NCBI GenBank assembly: GCA_019745975.1
Contig: JAIESQ010000101.1
Location: forward strand, 1-56,287
Reading direction: 5' to 3'
DNA: 56,287 nucleotides
From: Pirellulales bacterium
GTDB taxonomy: Bacteria; Planctomycetota; Planctomycetia; Pirellulales; JAEUIK01
The first letter of the stretch is position 1. Each line of letters begins with the position of its first letter. A program made the position numbers and the translations under genes. This document shows, piece by piece, positions 1 through 6,403 of the stretch. A model generated the notes under the pieces. That model saw nothing but the letters and a program-made list of their open reading frames with translations. It ran no database searches and had not been told where the DNA came from.

Positions 1-77
1 CCACCCAACTCGGTTTGCGCGGCACAGGCCAGGCCGCGAGCAAGGCCTTGTCTTCCACCGAACCGCGCAGCCAGCGA
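1..77 (-). pseudogene. Truncated second copy of a RAYT transposase (fragment)
   Basis: These 77 bases are identical to bases 276-352, which lie inside the intact RAYT gene next door and encode its C-terminal third. The copy runs off the left edge of the window. It breaks at base 77, where the sequence switches to a GAAAAGG-rich stretch leading into the GGTGTCAGGAACC repeat. The N-terminal part, with the HUH motif and catalytic tyrosine, is therefore absent on this side. This is best read as the remnant of a tandem or recombined RAYT copy. What lies to the left of the window is unknown. Confidence 0.55.
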
Positions 78-94
78 GCGAGAAAAGGGGCGAG

Positions 95-111
95 AAAAGG
101 TGTCAGGAACC
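95..111 (+). repeat. RAYT-flanking repeat, left copy (AAAAGGTGTCAGGAACC)
   Basis: This 17-bp sequence occurs in inverted orientation at 830-846, 968-984 and 1000-1016, with a shortened form at 1023-1040. The left copy overlaps the 3' end of the RAYT gene, supplying its last codons and the TGA stop (103-105). An inverted pair around a RAYT is the arrangement expected of the REP-like substrates of these enzymes. That this repeat is the substrate is an inference. Confidence 0.7.
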
Positions 112-786
112 GTTTTTGTGCTTTTTCGGTCGGCCTTGCGGACGGGTGGTCGATTCGAGTCCCAGCCGCCGCGCTGCTCTTTCGCTCCACGACTCGTCGC
201 CAAAGGGGCTGCCGCGTCGCACGCTGCGACGAACCGCCGTCAACTCCGCTTCGGTTTGTGGGTTGTTGACCTGATCCACCCAACTCGGTTTGCGCGGCAC
301 AGGCCAGGCCGCGAGCAAGGCCTTGTCTTCCACCGAACCGCGCAGCCAGCGATAGAGACTCCCCCATCGCCACTGTTCCGCTCGCCTCGTCAAATGCGCT
401 CGCAAGGCGTTTCGCTCAACATAGCGGGCGACCGTGAACAGATGCTCGTCTTCCTGAATGGGAAACGACTTGAACCGTCCCTGATACACGTGACCCGAGC
501 CGGTTGAATGACGATGCGCGTGCCAACGTTGCGTGTGCGTCCGGGTCAGCCAGCCCATGAAGCGCGATAGTTCGCCGTCCCGGCGCGGCCAGACGACGAG
601 ATGCCAGTGATTGGGCATCAGGCAGTAGGCCAACAACCGCATCCGGCTCCGCTCGACGGCTTGACACAGCACCTTCTCGAACGCCTCGTAGTCCTCGGCG
701 TCGTCGAAGATCGTCATCCGCGCATTGGCACGATTGAGCACGTGATAGACATAACCTCCCTCGGCGGCGCGGTGCGGGCGTCCCAT
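103..786 (-). CDS. REP-associated tyrosine transposase (RAYT, IS200/IS605-like Y1 transposase)
   Basis: This is a 227-residue single-domain Y1 transposase. The HUH metal-binding motif is His60-Trp61-His62 (in PNHWHLVVWP), and the probable catalytic tyrosine is Tyr122 in RYVERNALRA. The RAYT family acts as single-strand DNA nucleases/transferases on short palindromic REP repeats and is usually a single-copy, domesticated gene. I chose the ATG at 786 because MGRPHR is the usual RAYT N-terminus; an ATG eight codons upstream is possible. The basic tail (RPQGRPKKHKNGS) ends inside the flanking GGTGTCAGGAACC repeat, so gene and repeat have been joined at the sequence level. A 77-bp fragment of the same gene lies at 1-77. 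Confidence 0.9.
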   Translation of the reverse strand: MGRPHRAAEGGYVYHVLNRANARMTIFDDAEDYEAFEKVLCQAVERSRMRLLAYCLMPNHWHLVVWPRRDGELSRFMGWLTRTHTQRWHAHRHSTGSGHVYQGRFKSFPIQEDEHLFTVARYVERNALRAHLTRRAEQWRWGSLYRWLRGSVEDKALLAAWPVPRKPSWVDQVNNPQTEAELTAVRRSVRRGSPFGDESWSERAARRLGLESTTRPQGRPKKHKNGS

Positions 787-829
787 GGTCTGGCAGGATA
801 TCGAAACCACCCGCTCCCCGTCAAGAAAC

Positions 830-846
830 GGTTCCTGACACCTTTT
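830..846 (-). repeat. RAYT-flanking repeat, right copy (inverted)
   Basis: GGTTCCTGACACCTTTT is the exact reverse complement of the repeat at 95-111. It lies 43 bases upstream of the RAYT start codon. The two copies bracket the transposase gene and make a 752-bp unit with inverted ends. The 15-bp tandem array starts inside this copy, at base 841. Confidence 0.7.
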
Positions 847-930
847 TACCCCGCACCTTTTTACCCCGCACCTTTTTACCCCGCACCTTTTTACCCCGCA
901 CCTTTTTACCCCGCACCTTTTTACCCCGAT
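841..930. repeat. 15-bp tandem array, six units (CCTTTTTACCCCGCA)
   Basis: Six head-to-tail units of CCTTTTTACCCCGCA start at 841, 856, 871, 886, 901 and 916. Only the last unit differs, ending GAT instead of GCA. The first bases of each unit (CCTTTTTAC) match the tail of the flanking RAYT repeat, so the array probably grew from one repeat end by slippage. The near identity of the units suggests recent expansion. No coding role is supported; a plus-strand frame reads it as a FYPAP repeat, with no sign of a gene. Confidence 0.9.
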
Positions 931-959
931 GAACTCGGGGCTCCTGCCTCCCCGGAAGC

Positions 960-1040
960 GGTTATTTGGTTCCTGACACCTTTTCTACTTTGGTTATTTG
1001 GTTCCTGACACCTTTTCTACCACCTGACACCTTTTCTACC
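960..1040. repeat. Further RAYT-type repeats: two 32-bp units plus a partial one
   Basis: The sequence GGTTATTTGGTTCCTGACACCTTTTCTACTTT, given here only as a unit label, occurs at 960-991 and again from 992. A shortened CCTGACACCTTTTCTACC follows at 1023-1040, and ACCTTTTCTAC appears once more just after. All have the same orientation as the right RAYT flank at 830-846. With the 15-bp array they form one expanding repeat cluster upstream of the transposase. Confidence 0.8.
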
Positions 1041-1227
1041 ACCTTTTCTACTTTGGAGCCTGCAGCCTCGCGTCACGCTTCTCACCCAGGGACTTCGCGA
1101 TTCAACGAGTCGTTTGTGCTTCGACCCTTCGACGTTAGCTCAGGGCTCAACACAGGTCAGAGTCGGGAGCGAAGAGTTGGTAGAGCGTGCGCACGTGTTG
1201 CAATTCGGGAATCAAGAATCGCATTGA

Positions 1228-1293
1228 ACCGCGGAGGCCGCGGAGCAACCGCAGGGCGTTACTCTCTCCGCGATCCTCGGCGTACTCCGCGGT
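1228..1293. repeat. REP-like inverted repeat (ACCGCGGAG ... CTCCGCGGT)
   Basis: ACCGCGGAG at 1228-1236 pairs with CTCCGCGGT at 1285-1293, a perfect 9-bp stem around 48 bases that contain further GCGGAG/CTCCGC repeats. It lies in the gene-free stretch 1041-1644, and the rest of 1041-1338 shows nothing I can name. No T-run follows, so it is not a standard terminator. A small dispersed palindromic repeat is the likely reading. Confidence 0.5.
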
Positions 1294-1338
1294 GAAGATC
1301 TTTGCCCTGTTATATGGGCTGGTAGGAGGTCTGCGCCG

Positions 1339-1538
1339 CCCGGACGCAAAACGCGCGGTGTTACATTCGCCCCAACTTGTGCCCTCTAATCGAGTTCGGG
1401 TCCAACTTCAAAACACCCGGACGCAAACCGGACGATCACCCGGACGCAAAATGCGCGGTGTTACACCCGCCCCAAGCTGTGCTGTCCATTCGAGTTCGGG
1501 TGCAATGGCAACACACCCGGACGCACCCGGACGCAAAT
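1339..1538. repeat. Tandem duplication of a 100-bp unit rich in GGACGCAAA
   Basis: Two diverged units of exactly 100 bp begin at 1339 and 1439. Both start CCCGGACGCAAAA and continue GCGCGGTGTTAC, CGCCCCAA, CGAGTTCGGGT and ACACCCGGACGCA in the same order. The unit carries no convincing reading frame. GGACGCAAA is also the core of the repeats at the right end of the window (56079-56203), so this is one family of dispersed intergenic repeats. Confidence 0.75.
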
Positions 1539-1566
1539 TCCCGGGCAAATTTATTCTGGGGGGGAC
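1529..1566 (+). repeat. Dispersed intergenic repeat (GGACGCAAATTCCCGGG...ATTCTGGGGG)
   Basis: This 38-bp sequence returns in inverted orientation at 56044-56079. There are about three mismatches and a small difference in the length of the G run. It contains the palindrome TTCCCGGGAA in the right copy and TTCCCGGG here. It closes the left repeat island, and its partner opens the right one. It is non-coding on both sides. Confidence 0.75.
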
Positions 1567-1644
1567 AGTGTGACAGACGGTCGATGGTCATGGAGCCGAA
1601 GCCGCTCGATGGTACGGTCCACCGGCGGCGGCATGAGCGCAAAG

Positions 1645-1726
1645 CGGAGGGCACGGGAGTCGAACCCGCAACCGGTTGCCCGGCATCTGATTTCGAGTCA
1701 GACCGCTAGCCATTCGCTTACCCTCC
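1645..1726 (-). tRNA. tRNA-Ser(CGA)
   Basis: The minus strand folds as a class II tRNA. The acceptor GGAGGGT pairs with GCCCTCC (one T-G wobble), followed by discriminator G at 1645. The anticodon stem TCTGA/TCAGA holds the loop CTCGAAA, giving anticodon CGA, which reads the serine codon UCG. A long variable arm (GCCGGGCAACCGGT) is typical of serine tRNA. The T-arm contains GGTTCGACTCC. The CCA end is not encoded. Confidence 0.95.
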
Positions 1727-2152
1727 GGGGGAAGCATGGCGCGGCCAGGCGAGCTGGTAACCCGCCGGGCCGCGCTGGCTGTCACCCTCAGAATTTACTG
1801 GCCGGCCGGCAAGTGGACAAGCGAGGCGGCGCCGGTTGCCGCCGACCACGACCGGCGCCGCAAGTATCGCTGGCACAGTCGGTAAGACACGCGCCAGGCG
1901 TCGCCGGTTCGACCGCCGGACTGGCCATTGCGGCCGCACCAGCGGCATATCCGCTTTCGGCTGCACGACGCTGGCGGCTGTGGGGTGGGGTTGGTAACGA
2001 ACGTGAACGCCGACGCGAAGCTGCCGATTCTGGCGCGGCTCCCTCTTGTGTCGGGGACGGCAAATCTCTGCGGTGCCGCGGTCGGCTGCCGCCGATACCC
2101 TTCACGATCCCAACCCCCTCATCGCTTTCCAGCTCTTGGGAGTCTGACACTG
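1727..2152. other. Gene-free stretch upstream of the 100-residue ORF
   Basis: This region must contain the promoter of the minus-strand tRNA-Ser gene and of the plus-strand gene at 2153. I see no convincing coding frame, terminator or repeat. The minus-strand frame at 1788-2150 is Arg/Ser/Ala-rich and looks like a chance frame in GC-rich DNA. Confidence 0.4.
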
Positions 2153-2455
2153 ATGTCCAAAGAGATCTTCCGAGTCGTTACTCGCGGCGCCGATGGCAAA
2201 CTTCGCGTTAAGGATTACCCCAAACAAGACGCCGTCGTGAAGGTCCACACGCAGATCGGCATCGACGATTGCAGCACCGACTTGAGCCTGCGCGGGCTGC
2301 CGGTGTTTCGCGGCCTGATCGGCCCGATGCCCGAGGGGGCGAACGTCATTCGCTACGAGTCGCCCGACGTGTTCGAATCGCTGACCAAGGAATGGGTGGC
2401 CTCGAAGTCGGGGCGGAAGTCGCGGCGGCGTCTCGACCCGCCAGAAACCACGTAG
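2153..2455 (+). CDS. Hypothetical protein, 100 residues
   Basis: The ATG at 2153 opens a 100-residue soluble protein. It begins MSKEIFRVVTRGADGKLRV and ends in a basic tail (SGRKSRRRLDPPETT). It has no signal peptide, membrane segment or motif I can name. The composition is balanced, not the Arg/Pro-rich pattern of chance frames, which supports it as real. It converges on the transglutaminase gene (end 2520) with 64 bases between. I do not recognise the family. Confidence 0.6.
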   Translation: MSKEIFRVVTRGADGKLRVKDYPKQDAVVKVHTQIGIDDCSTDLSLRGLPVFRGLIGPMPEGANVIRYESPDVFESLTKEWVASKSGRKSRRRLDPPETT

Positions 2456-2519
2456 TTCGAACGGCGCTCGCTCGCGGAACTTAGGCGCTGCGCGCCGGCG
2501 GCGACTGTTGTCGAGTTCA

Positions 2520-3467
2520 CTACTGCTGTTGCTGCTGATGCTGCTCGTCGGCCAGCGTGCCGTGGCGTGGGCGCTTGAGTGATGTCGTGGGGACGTCGAG
2601 CGGCTGCAGATGCTCGTGCCAGGCGAGCGAGGGGAGCCGCGGTAGTTCACGCGTCGCCACGCGGACGCGAATCGTTTCGTCGGCGCCGCCGCGATGGGTG
2701 CCGCGGTTTGGCGGCACGTCGGTGTAGTCGCGACCGATCGCCACGCGGACGAACCAGTCGCTCGCCTCGCAGCAGTTCGTGGGATCGTAGCCGAGCCAGC
2801 CGACGTCGGGGAGCCAGACCTCGCACCAGGCATGGCTTTGCGAATCTTTGTCGGGGCGATGGATATAGCCACTGACGTACCTCGCGGGCACGCCATAGGA
2901 GCGCAGCACGGCGATCATCAGGTGCGCGAAGTCCTGGCAGACTCCCTTGCCAGTTTCGAGCAGGTGGTCGATCGTCGAGGTGCTGTCGGTGACGTCGCGC
3001 TCGTACTCGAAGCGGTCGCGAATGAAGCGGCCGACCTGTTCGATCCAATCGGCGACGCGGCAGCCATCGGCCGGCGCGAGCTGACCACGGACCGACTGCA
3101 AGCGCGGGGAATCGCACACCGGACCGCGGAACGGCAGGAAGTCGAGCACCTCGCAAGGATCGGCCGAGCTGGCTAGCGGAAACGTCGCCGCGCTCTCGGC
3201 CAGGCGGCGTTGCGGCAAGCCGGTTTCGACGACACTGGCCGCCAGCACGCGCACCTGCTGATGGGGCGCGAGCAGGTTGAAGTGATGCACGCGGTTGCCG
3301 AAGCCGTCGAGATACCAGAACACATTCGTCGGCTGGCTGACGGCCAGGTGAAAGGAGTGGCAGCTCTGTTGCTCGTCGCTGGCCGGCTGCATCCGCAATT
3401 CGGTGAGCCACTCCGAGACAGGTTCCGAATACTCGAGGCGTGTTTCGTGCTGAATTTCGATGATCAT
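2520..3467 (-). CDS. Transglutaminase-like protein (bacterial N-terminal beta domain + transglutaminase core)
   Basis: This 315-residue protein has the transglutaminase catalytic triad: Cys177 in GKGVCQDFAHL, His212 in SHAWCEVW and Asp228 in GYDPTN. Residues 1-110 match the N-terminal domain usual in this family (IEIQHETRLEYSEPV). The C-terminus carries a short poly-Gln tail (EQHQQQQQ). The start at 3467 is chosen because MIIEIQHETRLEYS is the family N-terminus; the long upstream open frame overlaps the alpha-E gene and is not used. It is the last of three co-directional genes (ATP-grasp, alpha-E, transglutaminase), a conserved bacterial cluster. It may act as a peptidase or peptide-crosslinking enzyme. 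No signal peptide is visible. Confidence 0.9.
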   Translation of the reverse strand: MIIEIQHETRLEYSEPVSEWLTELRMQPASDEQQSCHSFHLAVSQPTNVFWYLDGFGNRVHHFNLLAPHQQVRVLAASVVETGLPQRRLAESAATFPLASSADPCEVLDFLPFRGPVCDSPRLQSVRGQLAPADGCRVADWIEQVGRFIRDRFEYERDVTDSTSTIDHLLETGKGVCQDFAHLMIAVLRSYGVPARYVSGYIHRPDKDSQSHAWCEVWLPDVGWLGYDPTNCCEASDWFVRVAIGRDYTDVPPNRGTHRGGADETIRVRVATRELPRLPSLAWHEHLQPLDVPTTSLKRPRHGTLADEQHQQQQQ

Positions 3468-3496
3468 GGGCAAAGTGCGCGTCGAGCGAGGTGTGG

Positions 3497-4447
3497 TCAG
3501 ACGAGTGAGTATTGTTCTTGCACGGCCACGGTGGCGCGGGCGCACCGCTGGCTCGTCGTTTCCAGGAAGGAGTGCAGGGCGTCGTCGAGGACTTCGTGCG
3601 GCTCGACGTATTCGAGATCGACGATGGCCCGACCGAGAATGCGCCCGGCGCGGCCCCCCGGCTGCGCGGGATCGTCGCCGCCGATGGCCGCAAGATTGTC
3701 GGCCGCAGCGCGCAGACAGTATCGCACCGAGTAGGGAAAGTCGGGATTGAACAGCAGGAATTCGAGCACGCGCTCGGGCTCGACGCGGCTGATGTACAAG
3801 CGCTGATAAGGGTGGTACGCCTGACAACACTCCAGCACGCTGGCCCAGTGCAGGTTGGCGAGCGAGAGCTCCATGGTATCGGCCAGGGCCCGCAACTGGC
3901 GATAGCGAGTGTTGAGAATGCGCAGGGTTTTGTCGGCGCGTTCCAGGTATTTGCCGAGCTGAATGAACCGCCAGCTTTCGTCGTGGATCATCGTGGCGTC
4001 GCAGACGCCCTGGAACATCTGATTGCCGGTTTGCACCGACTGGTAGAGCTCGTGGGGCGAATCCTGCGCGCGGCGGCGGAACTCGGGGTCGGTCAACTGC
4101 CAGTAGAGCTTGTTGAGCTCGCGCCACATGTCGGAGCTGATCGAGCCGCGAATGCTGCGGGCGTTGTTGCGCGCGCGATTGATGCAGGTCATGATGCTCG
4201 TCGGATTGGCGCTCGAGAAGGTGAGCGCTTCGCTGACGGCGGCCGACAACGGGCCGTCGGCTTCGCCCGGCGCTGGCTGCTGCAGGATCGCCAGGACGGC
4301 GGCCCATTGCAGTTCCTGGGCACCGGCGACCACGCCATGGAGATCGAGCTCCAGATGAAAGCTGACTTCCAGCAAGCGCGCAACGACGTCGGCCCGCTCG
4401 ACGTAGCGGCTCATCCAGAACATGGCGTCGGCGACGCGGCTGAGCAT
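3497..4447 (-). CDS. Alpha-E domain protein (DUF403)
   Basis: This 316-residue all-helical protein starts MLSRVADAMFWMSRYVERAD, the hallmark opening of the alpha-E (DUF403) family. Further family features are the TSIMTCINRARNNARSIRG stretch and a repeated ER/EY pattern. An in-frame extension of 54 codons upstream lacks family similarity, so I place the start at 4447. It lies 113 bases downstream of the ATP-grasp gene and 29 bases upstream of the transglutaminase gene, so co-transcription is likely. The biochemical role of alpha-E proteins is not settled; their constant pairing with an ATP-grasp protein suggests a joint peptide-forming or amidating step. Confidence 0.9.
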   Translation of the reverse strand: MLSRVADAMFWMSRYVERADVVARLLEVSFHLELDLHGVVAGAQELQWAAVLAILQQPAPGEADGPLSAAVSEALTFSSANPTSIMTCINRARNNARSIRGSISSDMWRELNKLYWQLTDPEFRRRAQDSPHELYQSVQTGNQMFQGVCDATMIHDESWRFIQLGKYLERADKTLRILNTRYRQLRALADTMELSLANLHWASVLECCQAYHPYQRLYISRVEPERVLEFLLFNPDFPYSVRYCLRAAADNLAAIGGDDPAQPGGRAGRILGRAIVDLEYVEPHEVLDDALHSFLETTSQRCARATVAVQEQYSLV

Positions 4448-4559
4448 CTTGAACGGGTCGTGTTTTAGGGCTGGAACGTGACGCCAGAGTTGCGTAGTAA
4501 TTTCATTTGGCAAAAGCACGGGCAGAGCCCGTGATACACGAAGAACTCTCGGATGGGAT

Positions 4560-6062
4560 TCAATCCTGGTCGTTGTCGGCCAACACCCAGGTGTCTTTGC
4601 TGCCGCCACCCTGCGAACTGTTCACCACCAAACTGCCGCGGGGCAGCGCTACGCGCGTCAGGGCGCCAGGCACCACCGTGGTCCGCTCGCCGCAAAGGAT
4701 GAACGGGCGCAGGTCGACGTGCCGCCCTTCGAGCCGGCCATCGACGAACGTGGGATGCGTCGAGAGCTGAATCGTCGGCTGCGCGATGAAATCGCGCGGC
4801 TTGGCGCGCAACAGCCGGGCAAACTCGGCGCGCTGCTCGGCTGTCGAGGCCGGCCCGATCAGCATGCCGTAGCCCCCCGACTCGTTGACGGTTTTGACTA
4901 CGAGTTTGTCGAGATTCGCTAACACGTGGCTCAAATGGCTGGGCACGAGCGGCCGGAAGGTTTCGACGTTCGGCAAGATCGCGTCTTGCTTGAGGTAATA
5001 GCGAATCATGTCCGGCACGTACGGATAGATACCTTTGTCGTCGGCGATGCCGGTGCCGATGCTGTTGGCCAGCGAGATATTGCCGGCTCGGTAGGCATTC
5101 ACGAGCCCCGGCACGCCGAGGATGCTGTCGGACCGAAAGGTCAGTGGGTCGAGAAAGTCGTCGTCGATGCGGCGATAGATCACGTCGACGCGGCGCAGCC
5201 CGCGGGTGGTGCGCATCCAGACGCGATTCTGATCGACCACGAGGTCGCGCCCTTCGACCAACTCGATGCCCATGCGCTGGGCCAAAAAGCTGTGCTCGAA
5301 GTAGGCCGAGTTGTACATGCCGGGGCTTAAGAGGACGACGGTGGGGTCGGTCGCGGCGGCCGGCGGAGCGATGTACTTGAGCACGTCGAGCAGCACCGCG
5401 GGGTAGTCGTCGGTCAGTCGCACGTCGTACTGATCGAAGATCTGCGGGAAAACTCGCTTGAGGACCTGGCGGTTCTGCAGCATGTAGCTGACGCCCGATG
5501 GCGTGCGGCCGTTGTCTTCGAGCACCAGGTAGCGGCCGTCGCTGTCGCGGATTAGGTCCGAACCGCAGACGTGGATGTAGATTTTCTTGGGTACGGCCGC
5601 GTTGACGAACTCTCGGCGAAAGTACGCTCCGCCATAAACCAGGTGCGGATCGACGACGCGATCGCGCAGGATATGCTGCTCGTGGTAGACGTCGTGCAGA
5701 AACAGGTTCAGCGCCGTGATGCGCTGGGTGAGCCCGTTCTCGATTTGCTGCCATTCACGGGCCGAGATGATCCGCGGCACAGGGTCCATCGGCCAGACGC
5801 GTTCAATCCCCTCTTCGGCTCGATAGACGGTGAAGCCGACGCCATCCTGCCGCATCGAGAGGTCGGTCATCGTTTTTCGGCGACGGAACTCCTCGGGGGC
5901 CAGCGATGCCAGACGGCGGAAGAGTGGTTCATAGTGGCGCCGCGGCGTCAAATCGCGGTCGAACATCTCGTCGTAGGCCTGACCGAGCGCGTACTGGCCG
6001 AACAGGCCCTCACGGGGACGAGTTGTGGCGAAAGTCGGCCGCGAGGATTCGATCGTCGACAT
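4560..6062 (-). CDS. Circularly permuted ATP-grasp type 2 protein (DUF404/DUF407)
   Basis: This 500-residue protein opens MSTIESSRPTFATTRPREGL. Recognisable family blocks include FHRDL-like FDRDLTPRRHYEPL, the ALNLFLHDVYHEQ helix, VLEDNGRTPSGVSYML (where ATP-grasp metal and nucleotide contacts are expected), and VVKTVNESGGYGMLIGP near the C-terminus. Family members are about 470-500 residues, so it is complete. ATP-grasp enzymes activate a carboxylate by phosphorylation and join it to an amine; the substrate here is unknown. The first gene of the ATP-grasp, alpha-E, transglutaminase set. The start at 6062 excludes a long N-terminal chance extension. Confidence 0.92.
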   Translation of the reverse strand: MSTIESSRPTFATTRPREGLFGQYALGQAYDEMFDRDLTPRRHYEPLFRRLASLAPEEFRRRKTMTDLSMRQDGVGFTVYRAEEGIERVWPMDPVPRIISAREWQQIENGLTQRITALNLFLHDVYHEQHILRDRVVDPHLVYGGAYFRREFVNAAVPKKIYIHVCGSDLIRDSDGRYLVLEDNGRTPSGVSYMLQNRQVLKRVFPQIFDQYDVRLTDDYPAVLLDVLKYIAPPAAATDPTVVLLSPGMYNSAYFEHSFLAQRMGIELVEGRDLVVDQNRVWMRTTRGLRRVDVIYRRIDDDFLDPLTFRSDSILGVPGLVNAYRAGNISLANSIGTGIADDKGIYPYVPDMIRYYLKQDAILPNVETFRPLVPSHLSHVLANLDKLVVKTVNESGGYGMLIGPASTAEQRAEFARLLRAKPRDFIAQPTIQLSTHPTFVDGRLEGRHVDLRPFILCGERTTVVPGALTRVALPRGSLVVNSSQGGGSKDTWVLADNDQD

Positions 6063-6403
6063 GGCGTAGGGACCGCCGGACGCTGGGGATATCACTGAAA
6101 GAGGATCGCGAAAAAACTCGCGGCCCACGATCGTTGGCTCAATGTACAGGCAGGCAGTGCGTTGACCAAAGGCAAATGCGCGAGGAGGTCGCTGGCTCGG
6201 CGCGCCAGGCGCGAGCGCCGCCGAGATTGAGACCATCGCCGCTAAGTCAGGATGGCGTTTGTAGTAATGGACATTGGGGCGGCCGGTGATTCCCGCCAGA
6301 CCGGCTTGTCTTAGGCAACTGGTGTGCCACGTCCGAGGTTTGCAGCGTTGCTCGCTAGCATTGCCGCGATAGAGCTCCTGCGCAACAGGACGCCTCGCTG
6401 GGA
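6063..6403. other. Gap between the DinG-type helicase and the ATP-grasp gene
   Basis: These 341 bases separate the end of the EF-G/helicase unit from the ATP-grasp gene on the same strand. They should hold the promoter of the ATP-grasp cluster. I see no terminator with a T-run, no repeat and no believable coding frame. Confidence 0.35.

Noticed and set aside
841-930. CRISPR array
   Set aside because: The units abut without spacers and there are no cas genes; it is a plain tandem repeat.
1788-2150. 120-codon minus-strand frame beside the tRNA-Ser
   Set aside because: Arg/Ser/Ala-rich composition typical of chance frames, and no ribosome-binding site or domain.
3468-4307. N-terminal extension of the transglutaminase frame
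   Set aside because: It overlaps the alpha-E gene in another frame and is Arg/Pro/Ala-rich; the family start MIIEIQHE lies at 3467.
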